Shown piece by piece: positions 39,910-49,236 of a stretch of DNA of 64,000 nucleotides. This DNA is from Actinopolymorpha rutila. GTDB lineage: Bacteria; Actinomycetota; Actinomycetes; Propionibacteriales; Actinopolymorphaceae. Position 1 is the first letter of the stretch; each line of letters opens with the position of its first letter. A program made the position numbers and the translations under genes. The stretch covers positions 124,001 through 188,000 of the forward strand of contig NZ_JACBZH010000001.1 in NCBI RefSeq assembly GCF_013407855.1, read 5' to 3'. Below the pieces are notes generated by a model. It saw only the letters and a list, made by a program, of their open reading frames with translations. It was not told where the DNA came from and ran no database searches.

Positions 39910-41229
39910 TCAGCGCACCTCTGGGCCAGGGAACTCGATACCTCCGTCGCGGCCACCGCGTACGGGCCCGAAGGTCTCCCGAAGCTCTAGTTCCCGCTCC
40001 ACCACCGCCGCCAATCGGCGGACACCCTCCCGGATCCGGTCCGGTGGGGGCAGACAGTACGAGAGCCGCATGTTCTGCGAGCCGAACCCGTCGGCGTAGA
40101 AGGCCGTACCCGGCACGTACGCCACCCGGGACGTCACCGCTCGCGGCGACATCGCCTTCGCGTCGATGCCGTCGGGGAGGGTGACCCAGACGAAGAACCC
40201 ACCCCGCGGCGTGGTCCACGTGGTGGTCGCCGGCATCAGGTCGGCCAGCGACTCCAGCATGGCGTCCCTGCGCTCGCGGTACATCTCCCGGAAGGACTTG
40301 ATCTGGCCCTTCCAGTCGTGGTTGGCGAGGTAGGTCGCCACGGCGTACTGGCTGAACGTCGGCGGGCACAGGGTCGCCGACTCCTGGGCCAGCACCAGCT
40401 TGTCCCGGATCGCGTGCGGGGCCAGCGCCCAGCCCACCCGGAACCCGGGCGCGAACGTCTTGGAGAAGGACCCGAGGTAGACCACCCGGGCGGGGTCGTC
40501 GGCGCGGAGCGCGCGGTAGGGCTCGCCCTCGAACCCGAGCAGGCCGTACGGGTCGTCCTCGACCACCAGAACGTCGTGCCGGTGACAGATCTCCAGCACC
40601 CGCTGCCGCCGGTCGAGGCTAAGCGAGACGCCCATCGGGTTGTGGTAGCTCGGGATGGTGTAAAGCAGCTTCACCCGCCGGCCCTGCGCGGCCAGGGAGG
40701 CGAGCGCGTTGTCCAGGTGCTCGGGCACCAGCCCCTGGTCGTCCATCTCGACGTGCACGACGTCGCACTGGTAGGCGGCGAAGACGCCGAGCGCACCCAC
40801 GTAGCTGGGAGCCTCGCACACCACGGTGTCGCCGGGGTCGCAGAAGATCCGGGTCACCAGGTCGAGCGCCTGCTGACTACCGACAGTCACCACCACGTCG
40901 TCGGGGTTGGCGTCGATGCCGACCTCCGCCATCACCTCGGTGATCTGCTCCCGCAGCCGTGGATCCCCCTGGGCAGGGGAGTACTGCATCGCGACCGCGC
41001 CGTGGTCGACCACGAGCTCGTTGAGTAGCGAGCCGACCACGTCGAGGGGAAGCCCGGAGATGTTGGGTGAGCCACCGGCGAGAGAGACGACCTCCGGGCG
41101 GTTGGCGACGGAGAACAACGCTCGGATCTCGGAGGCGACCATGCCCTTGGCGCGTGCTGCGTACCGCGTGACGTCGGCGTCGAACCTCGTCTCGCGGTGT
41201 ACTGGCCGGTGCTCCGGACTGCCCTCCAT
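39910..41229 (-). CDS. PLP-dependent aminotransferase, class I/II (LysN/MocR-like)
   Basis: 439 residues. Schiff-base Lys257 in YLGSFSKTFAPGFRVGW; PLP contacts in TVGSQQALDLVTRIF, TIPSYHNPMGVSLS and VVEDDPYGLL; phosphate loop Arg near RVGWALAP. The group includes 2-aminoadipate, aromatic and branched-chain aminotransferases. No helix-turn-helix, so it is not MocR itself. It may supply D- or L-amino acid precursors next to ddl; this is context only. The start ATG 41227-41229 begins MEGSPEHRPV. Confidence 0.85.
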   Translation of the reverse strand: MEGSPEHRPVHRETRFDADVTRYAARAKGMVASEIRALFSVANRPEVVSLAGGSPNISGLPLDVVGSLLNELVVDHGAVAMQYSPAQGDPRLREQITEVMAEVGIDANPDDVVVTVGSQQALDLVTRIFCDPGDTVVCEAPSYVGALGVFAAYQCDVVHVEMDDQGLVPEHLDNALASLAAQGRRVKLLYTIPSYHNPMGVSLSLDRRQRVLEICHRHDVLVVEDDPYGLLGFEGEPYRALRADDPARVVYLGSFSKTFAPGFRVGWALAPHAIRDKLVLAQESATLCPPTFSQYAVATYLANHDWKGQIKSFREMYRERRDAMLESLADLMPATTTWTTPRGGFFVWVTLPDGIDAKAMSPRAVTSRVAYVPGTAFYADGFGSQNMRLSYCLPPPDRIREGVRRLAAVVERELELRETFGPVRGGRDGGIEFPGPEVR

Positions 41230-41353
41230 AGCGGCGTACGCTCCTCTCTTCGCGGAAGCGCGCAGCCACATACCCCCTGGGCTGCCCACTCGCTACTACG
41301 ATGCCCTATGGAGCGGCCTCGCGGGGACCTGGGTCAGCACCAGAAGGGTAGTC

Positions 41354-41710
41354 ATGCGGATCGTCACCTGGATGCTGATGGGCATCGGTGCGGGAGCGCT
41401 CGCCGGTTTTGTGAGCGCACTACTGAGGCGACGACACCACCGCGCCGGTGAACCCGTGGTCGCGTACGCCGGCGGCTACGCGGCGCCGGTGGCCTCCGAT
41501 GACCACACGGCCAGCCAACCGGCCCATACCATCGCTTCGGACAGTTCGCCCTCCTCGCCCTCCTCGGCGGCAAACGGGGCCGGCCACGCAAGCGATGCAA
41601 ACGGCGCTGACCACGCAAACGGTGCCGACCGGGCCCATCGGGTCAACCAGGCGGCAACCGGGGGGCGGACCGACCGGGCCGAGCACGTCGGTCGGGGAGG
41701 GCGCGGGTAG
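41354..41710 (+). CDS. Small single-pass membrane protein of unknown function
   Basis: 118 residues from an ATG with AAGGG upstream. One membrane segment (MRIVTWMLMGIGAGALAGFV, residues 1-20, running on to about 25) then a short basic patch (RRRHHR) and a disordered Ser/Ala/Asn-rich tail with NGAGHASDANGADHANGADR-like repeats. I recognise no family. It ends 7 bases before the GNAT gene, so the pair may be an operon. It could also be a spurious frame. Confidence 0.45.
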   Translation: MRIVTWMLMGIGAGALAGFVSALLRRRHHRAGEPVVAYAGGYAAPVASDDHTASQPAHTIASDSSPSSPSSAANGAGHASDANGADHANGADRAHRVNQAATGGRTDRAEHVGRGGRG

Positions 41711-41717
41711 CAACACC

Positions 41718-42341
41718 ATGGGTACCACACGCCGTATCGTCAACATCACTCTCGACAACCTCGACGATCTGCCGTGGCCGTGCCGGCGGTGTGTCTTCTG
41801 GGAACTCGATCCGGTCGCTCGCCAACGCGCAGAGGACGCCGGTGACCCCGCGCTGGAGAAGGAGGCGTGGATCTCCGCCGCCCTGCTGGAGTGGGGGTCG
41901 TGCGGAAAGGTCTGCTACGTCAACGACGTGCCGGCGGCGTTCGCGATGTACGCACCCCCGTCGTACGTGCCCCGCTCGGTCGCCTTTCCCACCTCGCCGG
42001 TGAGCGCGGACGCCGTCCTGCTGATGACGGCGCGGGTGCTTCCGGACTTCGCGGGGGCCGGTCTCGGCCGGGTGATGGTCCAGAGCGTGGTGAAGGATCT
42101 GCTCCGGCGAGGCGTCCGCGCGGTGGAGGTCTACGGTGACGCGAACTGGCATCGACCCGAGTGTGTGCTGCCCGCGGACTTCCTGCTGTCGGTGGGATTC
42201 AAGACCGTACGCCCACACCATCGGTACCCCCGGCTACGGATCGAACTCCGCAACGTCCTTACCTGGAAGGAGGACGTCGAGGCGGCGCTGGAGAAGCTGA
42301 TCGACTCGATGACTCCCGAAGGCGTTCCGAACCCCGCCTGA
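41718..42341 (+). CDS. GNAT family N-acetyltransferase
   Basis: 207 residues from ATG at 41718. NITLDNLDDLPWPCRRCVFW at the start is typical for actinobacterial GNATs encoded next to cwlM; the acetyl-CoA site is ARVLPDFAGAGLGRVMVQSV; the end is VGFKTVRPHHRYPRLRIELR. The CRRC pair may bind a metal. Substrate unknown. An upstream frame extension overlapping the membrane gene is not supported. Confidence 0.85.
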   Translation: MGTTRRIVNITLDNLDDLPWPCRRCVFWELDPVARQRAEDAGDPALEKEAWISAALLEWGSCGKVCYVNDVPAAFAMYAPPSYVPRSVAFPTSPVSADAVLLMTARVLPDFAGAGLGRVMVQSVVKDLLRRGVRAVEVYGDANWHRPECVLPADFLLSVGFKTVRPHHRYPRLRIELRNVLTWKEDVEAALEKLIDSMTPEGVPNPA

Positions 42342-42603
42342 GGTCCGGTCCGGGTTCGGCGTTAGGGCTGACGAGTCGGTCCACCAGGACCGGCTGTCAA
42401 CCCGGCCTTGTCACCCGCAGGACGGGGTTGACAGGTGCCTGCCCAGGTGCCGAATCGCAGGCAGTAATGGCGATCCGGACGTGAGCAAGGTCCCGTTGAC
42501 GGCTCGCAACCACACTTGGCTGTACGCGGATGCACCCGACGGCGAGGACACGACGGGAACGCGACCGCAACAGAGCGCGGGCGGGTGGGCGAGCCTGCTG
42601 CGG

Positions 42604-43749
42604 TCAGCGGATGAGTTCGCCGAGCTGGAGCACCCCGGTGGGCGCGTCCATCTCCGGGGGCAGGTAGACCCGCTGGACGGCGACCACGATCGCCTCGGCG
42701 ACGACGTCCCGGAAGCCGGGGTCGGAGATCCGGGCCGCGTCGCTGGGGTTGGTCACGTAGCCGAGCTCGATGCGGACGGCCGGCATCCGCGTGTAGCGGA
42801 GGAGGTCCCAGGTCTTGGCGTGGGTGTGACAGTCGCGCAGGTCGGTGCGGGCGACGATCTCGCGTTGGACCAGACCGGCGAAGCGTTCGCCCAGCGTCGA
42901 CGGGATGTCGTCCTCGTGGCCGGCGGTGCCGTAGTAGTAGGTCGCGACTCCGCTGGCGTGCGGGTTGGGGTGCTCGTCGACGTGCAACGACACCACCAGG
43001 TCGGCGTCGGTCTCGTTGGCGAACCGTGCGCGGGTGGCCTCGTCCGGGCTCGCGTCGCGCCCACGCGACAGGTAGACCCGGACGCCGGTCGCCTCCAGCC
43101 GGCCCTCGATCCGGCAGGCGAGGTCGAAAGCGATCTCTGCCTCCGACAACCCGTTGGCCGAGCAGCCCCGGTCGGCGCCGCCGTGTCCGGGGTCGATGAC
43201 GACCACCTTGCCGGGCAGCCGGGGGCCGGAGCGGTGGATGCGCTCGGACTCGCGGAGCGCGTCGGCCCGCCCGCCGGTGACGATCGGCGACAGCCGGGCG
43301 AGCGCCTTGAACGTCGCCGGACCGCAGGTGCCGTCGGCCGGTGCGCCCACGCTGTGCTGGAACTCTCGTACGGCGTGTTCGGTGCTGGGGCCGTACATCC
43401 CGTCGATCCGGTCGACCTCGAACCCCAGCTCCATCAGCCGGCGCTGCAGCGTGGCGACGTCGTCGCCGGTGAGCAGGTGGCCGGCGGTGTAGGACAGCAG
43501 CCGGTCACCGAGCCGCCAGCGTGCCTCGTCGAGGACGCGGTAGGTCTCGGCGTCGACCACGCCGTTGGCCGTCAGTCCGCGCTGCTGCTGGAACTGGCGT
43601 ACGGCTCGATCGACGCTCTCGTCGAACGGCGCGTCGACGTGCCCGACGGCCTCGGCGGTCGTCGGCAGTATGCCCAGCTGGACCAGCTTCGTACGGATCT
43701 CGGCCACCGCTGGACCGCGGTCGCCCAGCCCGTATCGGTGCTCGGTCAT
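42604..43749 (-). CDS. cwlM: CwlM-like N-acetylmuramoyl-L-alanine amidase-family protein
   Basis: 381 residues. Two peptidoglycan-binding-1 domains (about 8-70 and 90-150; ADGTCGPATFKAL), then an Amidase_3 domain from about 180: VVVIDPGHGGADRG (His189), acidic positions E203/E205, VSLHVDEH (His256), and AVRIELGYVTN (Glu327), so metal and catalytic residues look present. No signal peptide at the ATG of 43747-43749. In M. tuberculosis the cytosolic homologue CwlM is an activator of MurA controlled by PknB, and lies beside trxA/B and parA/B exactly as here. So regulation rather than wall cleavage is likely, by inference. Confidence 0.88.
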   Translation of the reverse strand: MTEHRYGLGDRGPAVAEIRTKLVQLGILPTTAEAVGHVDAPFDESVDRAVRQFQQQRGLTANGVVDAETYRVLDEARWRLGDRLLSYTAGHLLTGDDVATLQRRLMELGFEVDRIDGMYGPSTEHAVREFQHSVGAPADGTCGPATFKALARLSPIVTGGRADALRESERIHRSGPRLPGKVVVIDPGHGGADRGCSANGLSEAEIAFDLACRIEGRLEATGVRVYLSRGRDASPDEATRARFANETDADLVVSLHVDEHPNPHASGVATYYYGTAGHEDDIPSTLGERFAGLVQREIVARTDLRDCHTHAKTWDLLRYTRMPAVRIELGYVTNPSDAARISDPGFRDVVAEAIVVAVQRVYLPPEMDAPTGVLQLGELIR

Positions 43750-44231
43750 GGGCGCCTCCGAAGTCGCTGCGTACGCACGGGCCCCGGCCTGGGCCCGGAT
43801 CGGCGTCGCCATGCTATCCATGCCCGCTGGCAGGGCCCATCCCTCGGTGCGGACCCCGGCGAACGGGCCGAGCGTGGCGGATGACGTCCGGCCGGTGCAG
43901 AACGGGACCAGCGCGGTGGCGGCGGGGTCGGCCATGGTGGGTGGCCGGGCTCATACCGGCGGGCCGTACGGATGGGGGAGGCCGAAGGTGGGGCCCACCC
44001 GAGCCGAAGCAGTGCCGGGCGAGGATGCGGACGAGACGGCCGTACAAGAAGGCCGGTACGCGAAGGCCCCGACCGGCGCCCGCCGCTTCCTTCCGCCGGA
44101 GTGGCGGTACGAAACAAGCGGTGCGCACGGTCGGGGCCTTCGGTGGAACCCGAGCGCGGACGGCCCACCCCCTACGGGATGCTCGCCGCGTGCTGGTCGG
44201 AGTCAGTCGCGACCAGTCGTGACCCAGCCGG
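43750..44231. other. Non-coding stretch between cwlM and trxA
   Basis: 482 bases with no recognisable gene. Several open frames on both strands are low-complexity, Arg/Pro-rich and lack family features. Promoter elements for cwlM are likely here but I see no clear hexamers. Confidence 0.45.
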
Positions 44232-44561
44232 TCAGGCCGGTACGAGGTCCGACAGTTCGGCCTTGATCGCCGCCTTGGGACGCGCGCCGACCAGCGACTT
44301 CACGACCTGACCGCCCTTGTAGACGTTGATGGTCGGAATGCCGGTCACGCGGTACTCGAGCGGCGTCTGCGGGTTTTCGTCGACGTTCAGCTTGAGGAAC
44401 GTGATCTTGTCGGCGTACTCCTTGGCGAGTTCCTCCAGTACGGGCGCCACCTGACGGCAGGGACCGCACCATTCCGCCCAAAAGTCGACAACGACCGGCT
44501 TGTCGCTCTGCAGGACCGTGGTCGGGAACTCGGCATCGGTCACCGGCTTGATTTCGCCCAC
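44232..44561 (-). CDS. trxA: Thioredoxin
   Basis: 109 residues from the GTG at 44559-44561 with GAGGAGA upstream. Active site WCGPC (Cys32, Cys35), cis-Pro in [15 protein letters not shown]. It is reduced by TrxB, encoded 28 bases upstream. Order trxB-trxA-cwlM is as in mycobacteria. Confidence 0.97.
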   Translation of the reverse strand: MGEIKPVTDAEFPTTVLQSDKPVVVDFWAEWCGPCRQVAPVLEELAKEYADKITFLKLNVDENPQTPLEYRVTGIPTINVYKGGQVVKSLVGARPKAAIKAELSDLVPA

Positions 44562-44589
44562 TGGTGTCTCCTCTCGAAGGGTTTTCGTC

Positions 44590-45561
44590 TCAGGCTTCCA
44601 CGGTCTGTGCGGTCTGCACGTCCGTGTCGTCTTCCAGCGCCGCCAGGTAGCGCTCGGCGTCCAGGGCGGCGGCCACACCGGTTCCGGCCGCGGTGGCGGC
44701 CTGCCGGTAGGTGCTGTCCACGAGGTCACCGGCGGCGAACACTCCCGGCAGGGTGGTCCGGGTGCTCGGGTGGTCGACCAGGACGTAGCCGGCCTCGTCG
44801 AGATCGACCTGGCCCCGGACGAGCTCACTGCGCGGGTCGTGCCCGATCGCCTCGAAGAACCCCGTCACCGGCAACGTCGACTGCTCACCGGTCCTGGTGT
44901 CCCGCACCAGCAGGCCTTCCAGCTTGTCGGCACCCTCGGCAGCCAGCACCTCGGTGTTCCACAGGAACCGGATCTTGGGGTTGGCCAGCGCGCGGTCCTG
45001 CATGATCTTGCTGGCCCGCAGCGCGTCCCGACGGTGCACCACGGTCACCGACCGGGCGAACTTCGTCAGGAACTGCGCCTCCTCCATCGCGGAGTCACCA
45101 CCGCCGACGACGGCGATGTCCTGCTCGCGGAAGAAGAAGCCGTCACAGGTGGCACACCAGGAGATGCCGTGCCCGGAGAGGAGCTCCTCGCCCGGGATGC
45201 CGAGTTTGCGGTAGGCCGAGCCCATCGCGAGGATGACCGCGTACGCCCGGTGCTCGACCCCGGCGGAGTCACGGACGACCTTGACCTCGTTGGTCAGGTC
45301 GACGCTGTGCACCTCGTCGGAGACCAGTTCGGCGTCGAAGCGCTCGGCCTGCTTGCGGAAGTTGTCCATCAGGTCCGGGCCCATGATGCCGTCCGGGAAG
45401 CCGGGGAAGTTCTCCACGTCGGTGGTGTTCATCAGGGCGCCGCCGGCTTCCACCGATCCCTCGAACACCAGCGGTTGCAGCCGTGCGCGTCCGGCGTACA
45501 GCGCCGCGGAGTATCCCGCGGGCCCGGAGCCGATCACGATCACATTGCGGACATCGGACAC
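44590..45561 (-). CDS. trxB: Thioredoxin-disulfide reductase
   Basis: 323 residues. FAD motif [20 protein letters not shown], redox pair CATC (Cys136, Cys139), NADPH motif [15 protein letters not shown], and FAD contact [20 protein letters not shown]. Transfers electrons from NADPH to thioredoxin. Leftward with trxA. Confidence 0.97.
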   Translation of the reverse strand: MSDVRNVIVIGSGPAGYSAALYAGRARLQPLVFEGSVEAGGALMNTTDVENFPGFPDGIMGPDLMDNFRKQAERFDAELVSDEVHSVDLTNEVKVVRDSAGVEHRAYAVILAMGSAYRKLGIPGEELLSGHGISWCATCDGFFFREQDIAVVGGGDSAMEEAQFLTKFARSVTVVHRRDALRASKIMQDRALANPKIRFLWNTEVLAAEGADKLEGLLVRDTRTGEQSTLPVTGFFEAIGHDPRSELVRGQVDLDEAGYVLVDHPSTRTTLPGVFAAGDLVDSTYRQAATAAGTGVAAALDAERYLAALEDDTDVQTAQTVEA

Positions 45562-45731
45562 GGACTACCTCGCTCTCCAAAGCAACTGACGCTGCCCATG
45601 CGTAACCGATCCTAGGCGTCGGGCATTCCGGCGCCATCCGGTCGCCAGGGACCTGCACACGCGGTGATGTTCCATGTGACATCAGTCAGAAACCGGTCGA
45701 TCCGGACCACCGGCGCGCGCTGTGGCGGTGA

Positions 45732-46613
45732 TCAGCGCACCGGCACCTGCGCGGAGTGGACGACGTGTGCCCCTTCCGACGGACATCCCGCGACGGCGTA
45801 CGCCCGGACCTTGGGCTGGCCCGACGAGCCGCCGCTGGTCCTGATGAGCGCCACGATCACGGGGACGCCGCCGAAGCGTGCTCCGACGGTGTCCAGGAGC
45901 GTTCCGCCGGCGCCGGCGTCGTCCAGCACCCGGCTGACGCAGGGGCTGGGGTCGGGGGCGATGCCGTTGTTGCTCTGGGGGCCGATCGGTTTGCCCGGCG
46001 CCTTCGGCGCGGCCGCCTCGACGACGGCGCCGACCTCGCTGCCGAAGCCGGCCGCGGAGAAGTCGGTGCCGGCCGCCTTCGCGGTGAAGGCGTAGCTCCT
46101 GGGGCGCAACGGTCGCGGTGAAGGGGAGGCGGTCGAAGGCGACGGCGTGCGCGGCGCCGTGGAATGTGATCCACCGGCGACCTGGACGTCGTTGCGCTTG
46201 TCGAGGAGGTTGCCGGCCACGCCCGCACCGGCGGCGAGCACGGCCACGCCGGCGGCGACGGCGAGGAGCCGGGAGGGACGAAGCCATCCGGAGCGACGGT
46301 CGGCACGGGCGGCATGATCGGCACGGTCGCGGGCGGTGGAGAGCGAGGTCACTCCGGCCTGACCGGCGGCGCGAGTGCGTGCCTCCGCCGCGAGTGCGGA
46401 CTCCATCCGGTCGGCGACCGCCGACGGCATCTGGGTGGGGATGGCCGCGCTCTCCCGGAGCAGGTGTTCGAGCTCCGCGTGCGCGTCCGCGGCGGCCGAG
46501 CACTCCGCGCAGCCGGCCAGGTGAGCGTCGATCCGGGCGTTCTCGGCGTCGGACAGGAGCCCGGCGTGGGCGTCGGCCAGGGTGTCGTCGTCAACGTGCG
46601 GGCCGGCCGTCAC
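45732..46613 (-). CDS. Anti-sigma factor of the SigM type
   Basis: 293 residues. Zinc anti-sigma motif HLAGCAEC (His31, Cys35, Cys38); one membrane segment about 116-137 (LLAVAAGVAVLAAGAGVAGN); a Ser/Thr/Pro spacer; then an extracellular domain with two Cys (PDPSPCVSRVLDDAG and YAVAGCPSEG) that may form a disulfide. It would hold SigM at the membrane until a redox or envelope signal. Its GTG overlaps the sigM stop by 4 bases. Position matches the anti-SigM gene of mycobacteria. Confidence 0.88.
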   Translation of the reverse strand: MTAGPHVDDDTLADAHAGLLSDAENARIDAHLAGCAECSAAADAHAELEHLLRESAAIPTQMPSAVADRMESALAAEARTRAAGQAGVTSLSTARDRADHAARADRRSGWLRPSRLLAVAAGVAVLAAGAGVAGNLLDKRNDVQVAGGSHSTAPRTPSPSTASPSPRPLRPRSYAFTAKAAGTDFSAAGFGSEVGAVVEAAAPKAPGKPIGPQSNNGIAPDPSPCVSRVLDDAGAGGTLLDTVGARFGGVPVIVALIRTSGGSSGQPKVRAYAVAGCPSEGAHVVHSAQVPVR

Positions 46614-47359
46614 TTCGCCTCACCTCCACGTCGTCGCGCGCCTCCTCGGCGGTGGGTGGCCGAAGGCCGGGTGTGATCCGGGTCCTGGTCGCTTCGGGCC
46701 CCTCGAACGCGTTGGACGTCAGGTGCCGCCGGGTGGTTCCCACCGGCTTCGGCGGGCTCGGAGACGGCGCCGGCGGTCGGTCGGAGGTGGGTCAGCAGCG
46801 GCACGAGCCTGGCCCGGCCCCGCGCACACCGGCTCTTGATCGTCCCGGGCGCACACCCGAGGATCTGCGCCGCCTCCTCCACGGAGTAGCCCTCCATGTC
46901 GACCAGCACAATCGCCGCCCGCTGGTCCGGATTGAGCGAGTCGAGGGCGGTGAGGACGTCGATCCGAAGCTCCTGCGCCTCCGCCGGGTCCGGTGGCCGA
47001 TCGGCGGCGAGCTCGGCCGCCCGGTCGTCCTCGGGCAGTGGGTCGGCCGCCCGGACGGCGCGACGCCGGATGCGGTCCAGGCAGGCGTTGACGACCACGC
47101 GGTGCAGCCAGGTGGTCACCGCCGAGTCGCCGCGGAACTGGCCGGCGTTGCGGAACGCTGAGATCAGTGCGTCCTGCAGGGCGTCGGCGGCCTCGTCAGG
47201 GTCGGACATCGTGCGAAGCGCCACCGCCCACAGCCGGTCACGGTGCCGGCGGAACAACGTGGCGAACGCGTCCGGGTCGCCCGCCACGTGTGCCGCGATG
47301 AGTTCCCGGTCGGTCGGTGCACCGCCCTCGGCGAGGGTGTCCGGGGTGCTGGTGGTCAT
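46610..47359 (-). CDS. sigM: ECF sigma factor SigM
   Basis: 249 residues from ATG 47357-47359. Region 2: FATLFRRHRDRLWAVALRTM, PDEAADALQDALISAFRNAG, TTWLHRVVVNACLDRIRRRA. Region 4: LNPDQRAAIVLVDMEGYSVE and AAQILGCAPGTIKSRCARGR. A disordered tail of about 60 residues follows. ATGA overlap with the pseudokinase gene upstream and GTGA overlap with the anti-sigma gene downstream couple all three. SigM responds to oxidative or cell-wall stress in relatives. Confidence 0.92.
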   Translation of the reverse strand: MTTSTPDTLAEGGAPTDRELIAAHVAGDPDAFATLFRRHRDRLWAVALRTMSDPDEAADALQDALISAFRNAGQFRGDSAVTTWLHRVVVNACLDRIRRRAVRAADPLPEDDRAAELAADRPPDPAEAQELRIDVLTALDSLNPDQRAAIVLVDMEGYSVEEAAQILGCAPGTIKSRCARGRARLVPLLTHLRPTAGAVSEPAEAGGNHPAAPDVQRVRGARSDQDPDHTRPSATHRRGGARRRGGEAK

Positions 47360-49116
47360 CGGCGTACGACGATCTCCGCAATCCCGCCACGGTATTCGGA
47401 ACCGTCGGGCGGCAGCTTGGTCAGCCAGACCAGCAGGAACCGGGTGTGCACCGGTTTGTCCGGGCGCAGCGTCACCTCGCCGTCGGCGCCGTCCTGCTTG
47501 GCGATCTGCTGCCAGTCGTCGATGCTGGCCGGTGCGCTCGACGCGCCCTCCGGCGCCGCCCGCAGTTGGACGTCGGTGCCGCCGCTGCGCAGGCTGAGCT
47601 CGACCCGGCCCACGTCGACCGGCTTGCCGAGATCGAACCAGACGCCCACGCCCGGCTTGAGGCCGCCGAGCTGGGGGTTGTTGCGGTAACTCATCGTCGT
47701 CCACATCGTGGCCTGGTCACCGTCGTAGGCCTTGGCGACGTCCTCGGGGTGTTCCTCGCCGTTGCCACCCGGCGGCGGGTCGAAGTCCTTGGCTCCGGTG
47801 ATCCGGATGGGCGAGCCCGCCGCCGGCGTCTTGGTCTTGTCCGGGGTGGGGGTGTCGCTCGCCGAGGGGGTCGTCGAGGGGCCCGGGTTGTCGAACGCCG
47901 TGCTCATCAGCTGCCAGCCGAGCAACCCGGCCCCGGCCAGTACCAACAGCGCCACCAGGGCCGCGGCGATCCGCCACCAGCGTGGCCGCTGCTCGCGTTC
48001 CTGCTGGGGGTAGTGGTGTGGGGCCTGTGCGGGCGGGTGCGGCGGGGCGTAGTTGCCGCGCGGGTGCATGGCTTCGTGGGACATGCGGGACATGTCGGCG
48101 GGCGGCACCCGCTGGGTCTGGTCGCCGAGATCACCGCCGCCACCGCCGTGCTGGGTGTGGCCCTGTGCGCGGCCGTTGAGGTCGCCGCGGGTGGCACCGA
48201 CCGGCGGGACACCGACCTGGGTGGGTGCGTCGGCGTAGTTGGGGGCCCCGTGCCCGCCCGCGTGGTGGCCCGGGTCGTGCCCGCCACCGGACATCGAGGC
48301 CGGCGGGAGCACTCCCTCGATCGGCGTCATGCCGACGACCTCGGTGAGCGCGGCGGCGATCTGCTGCGGCGTGGTCAGCGGGTCGCCGTGCCGGGGATGC
48401 TCGTCGAGGATCCGCTCGGTGATCTCGTCCAGGGTGCGCGGGACGCCGGCCCGGCACTGCCGGGGCGACAACAGTGAGCCGTCGGCCGCGCGGGGTGCGG
48501 CGTTCAGTCCGCTGCGCGGCCCGGCCGGCCAGCGCGCGGTCAGCGCGGCGTAGAGGAGCCGGCCGATGCCGACCGCGTCCTCGCGTTGCGGATCGGTGCC
48601 GGTCTCCTCGTCGGTGCGGGCACCGCTGAGCGCGGCCTGGGTCGCCAGCCCGACGATCTTGATGGAGCCGGTGTCGGTGACCACCACGGAGTCGGGGTCG
48701 AGCCGGTCGTGGGACAGACCCTGGTCGTGGGCGCGGGCGATCGCCTCGCTCACCTCACGGACCAGCAGTCCGGCCTGCTGGGGTGGCAACGGTCCGTCGG
48801 CCAGCAGCGCGCCGAGGCTGCGGCCGGCCACCCACTCGCGGACGACGTAGGCGACCCCGTCGTCACGCAGTGCGTCGAGCACGCGGATGAAGCGTACGTC
48901 GGCGGCGGTCGCGGCCCGCCGGGACGCCTCCAGCAGATGGTCGACCCGCGGATCGTCCGCAGCCAGCACGTGCACGACCACGGAACGTGAGAGAACCTCG
49001 TCGATGGCCCGCCAGGTCTGCGCCACCCCACCGTCGCCGGGGGTCTCCGCGAGAAGCTCGGCGACACGGTAACGACCGGCGAGGGTCACGCCCGGGTCGA
49101 CATCGGTCGGATGCAC
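47356..49116 (-). CDS. MurJ-associated pseudokinase with extracellular discoidin-like domain
   Basis: 586 residues. Kinase-like domain about 10-265, but the catalytic loop HRDLKPEN reads HDRLDPDS (136-143) and DFG reads IVGL, and the VAIK Lys is replaced (VVVHVL), so it should not phosphorylate. A His/Gly-rich cytosolic linker follows, then one membrane helix (IAAALVALLVLAGAGLLGWQ), a Thr/Pro stalk, and an F5/8 type C-like domain (VAKAYDGDQATMWTTMSYRN to the end). In M. tuberculosis the same parts are fused to MurJ (Rv3910) and bind the FHA protein FhaA. Here it is a separate gene after murJ. Confidence 0.88.
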   Translation of the reverse strand: MHPTDVDPGVTLAGRYRVAELLAETPGDGGVAQTWRAIDEVLSRSVVVHVLAADDPRVDHLLEASRRAATAADVRFIRVLDALRDDGVAYVVREWVAGRSLGALLADGPLPPQQAGLLVREVSEAIARAHDQGLSHDRLDPDSVVVTDTGSIKIVGLATQAALSGARTDEETGTDPQREDAVGIGRLLYAALTARWPAGPRSGLNAAPRAADGSLLSPRQCRAGVPRTLDEITERILDEHPRHGDPLTTPQQIAAALTEVVGMTPIEGVLPPASMSGGGHDPGHHAGGHGAPNYADAPTQVGVPPVGATRGDLNGRAQGHTQHGGGGGDLGDQTQRVPPADMSRMSHEAMHPRGNYAPPHPPAQAPHHYPQQEREQRPRWWRIAAALVALLVLAGAGLLGWQLMSTAFDNPGPSTTPSASDTPTPDKTKTPAAGSPIRITGAKDFDPPPGGNGEEHPEDVAKAYDGDQATMWTTMSYRNNPQLGGLKPGVGVWFDLGKPVDVGRVELSLRSGGTDVQLRAAPEGASSAPASIDDWQQIAKQDGADGEVTLRPDKPVHTRFLLVWLTKLPPDGSEYRGGIAEIVVRR

Positions 49117-49236
49117 GGCCCTCCTGCTCGCCGAGGGACGCGATCCGTCCCGGACTGTCTGACTGGCGCTTACATGCTAATGCCCGATTGCTCCGAGCGC
49201 TCGCCCGGAGACGCGCGCGACGAGCGCCGTGGGCCC

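Noticed and set aside
39853..40369. Longer D-Ala-D-Ala ligase start at 40369
   Set aside because: The upstream 172 codons overlap the aminotransferase gene and resemble nothing; the ATG at 39853 fits the family.
43750..44231. Small genes between cwlM and trxA
   Set aside because: Several 100-codon frames exist on both strands but none shows a ribosome site plus recognisable protein features.
47356..49116. Active Ser/Thr protein kinase
   Set aside because: Catalytic Asp (HRD), metal Asp (DFG) and the ATP Lys are all replaced.
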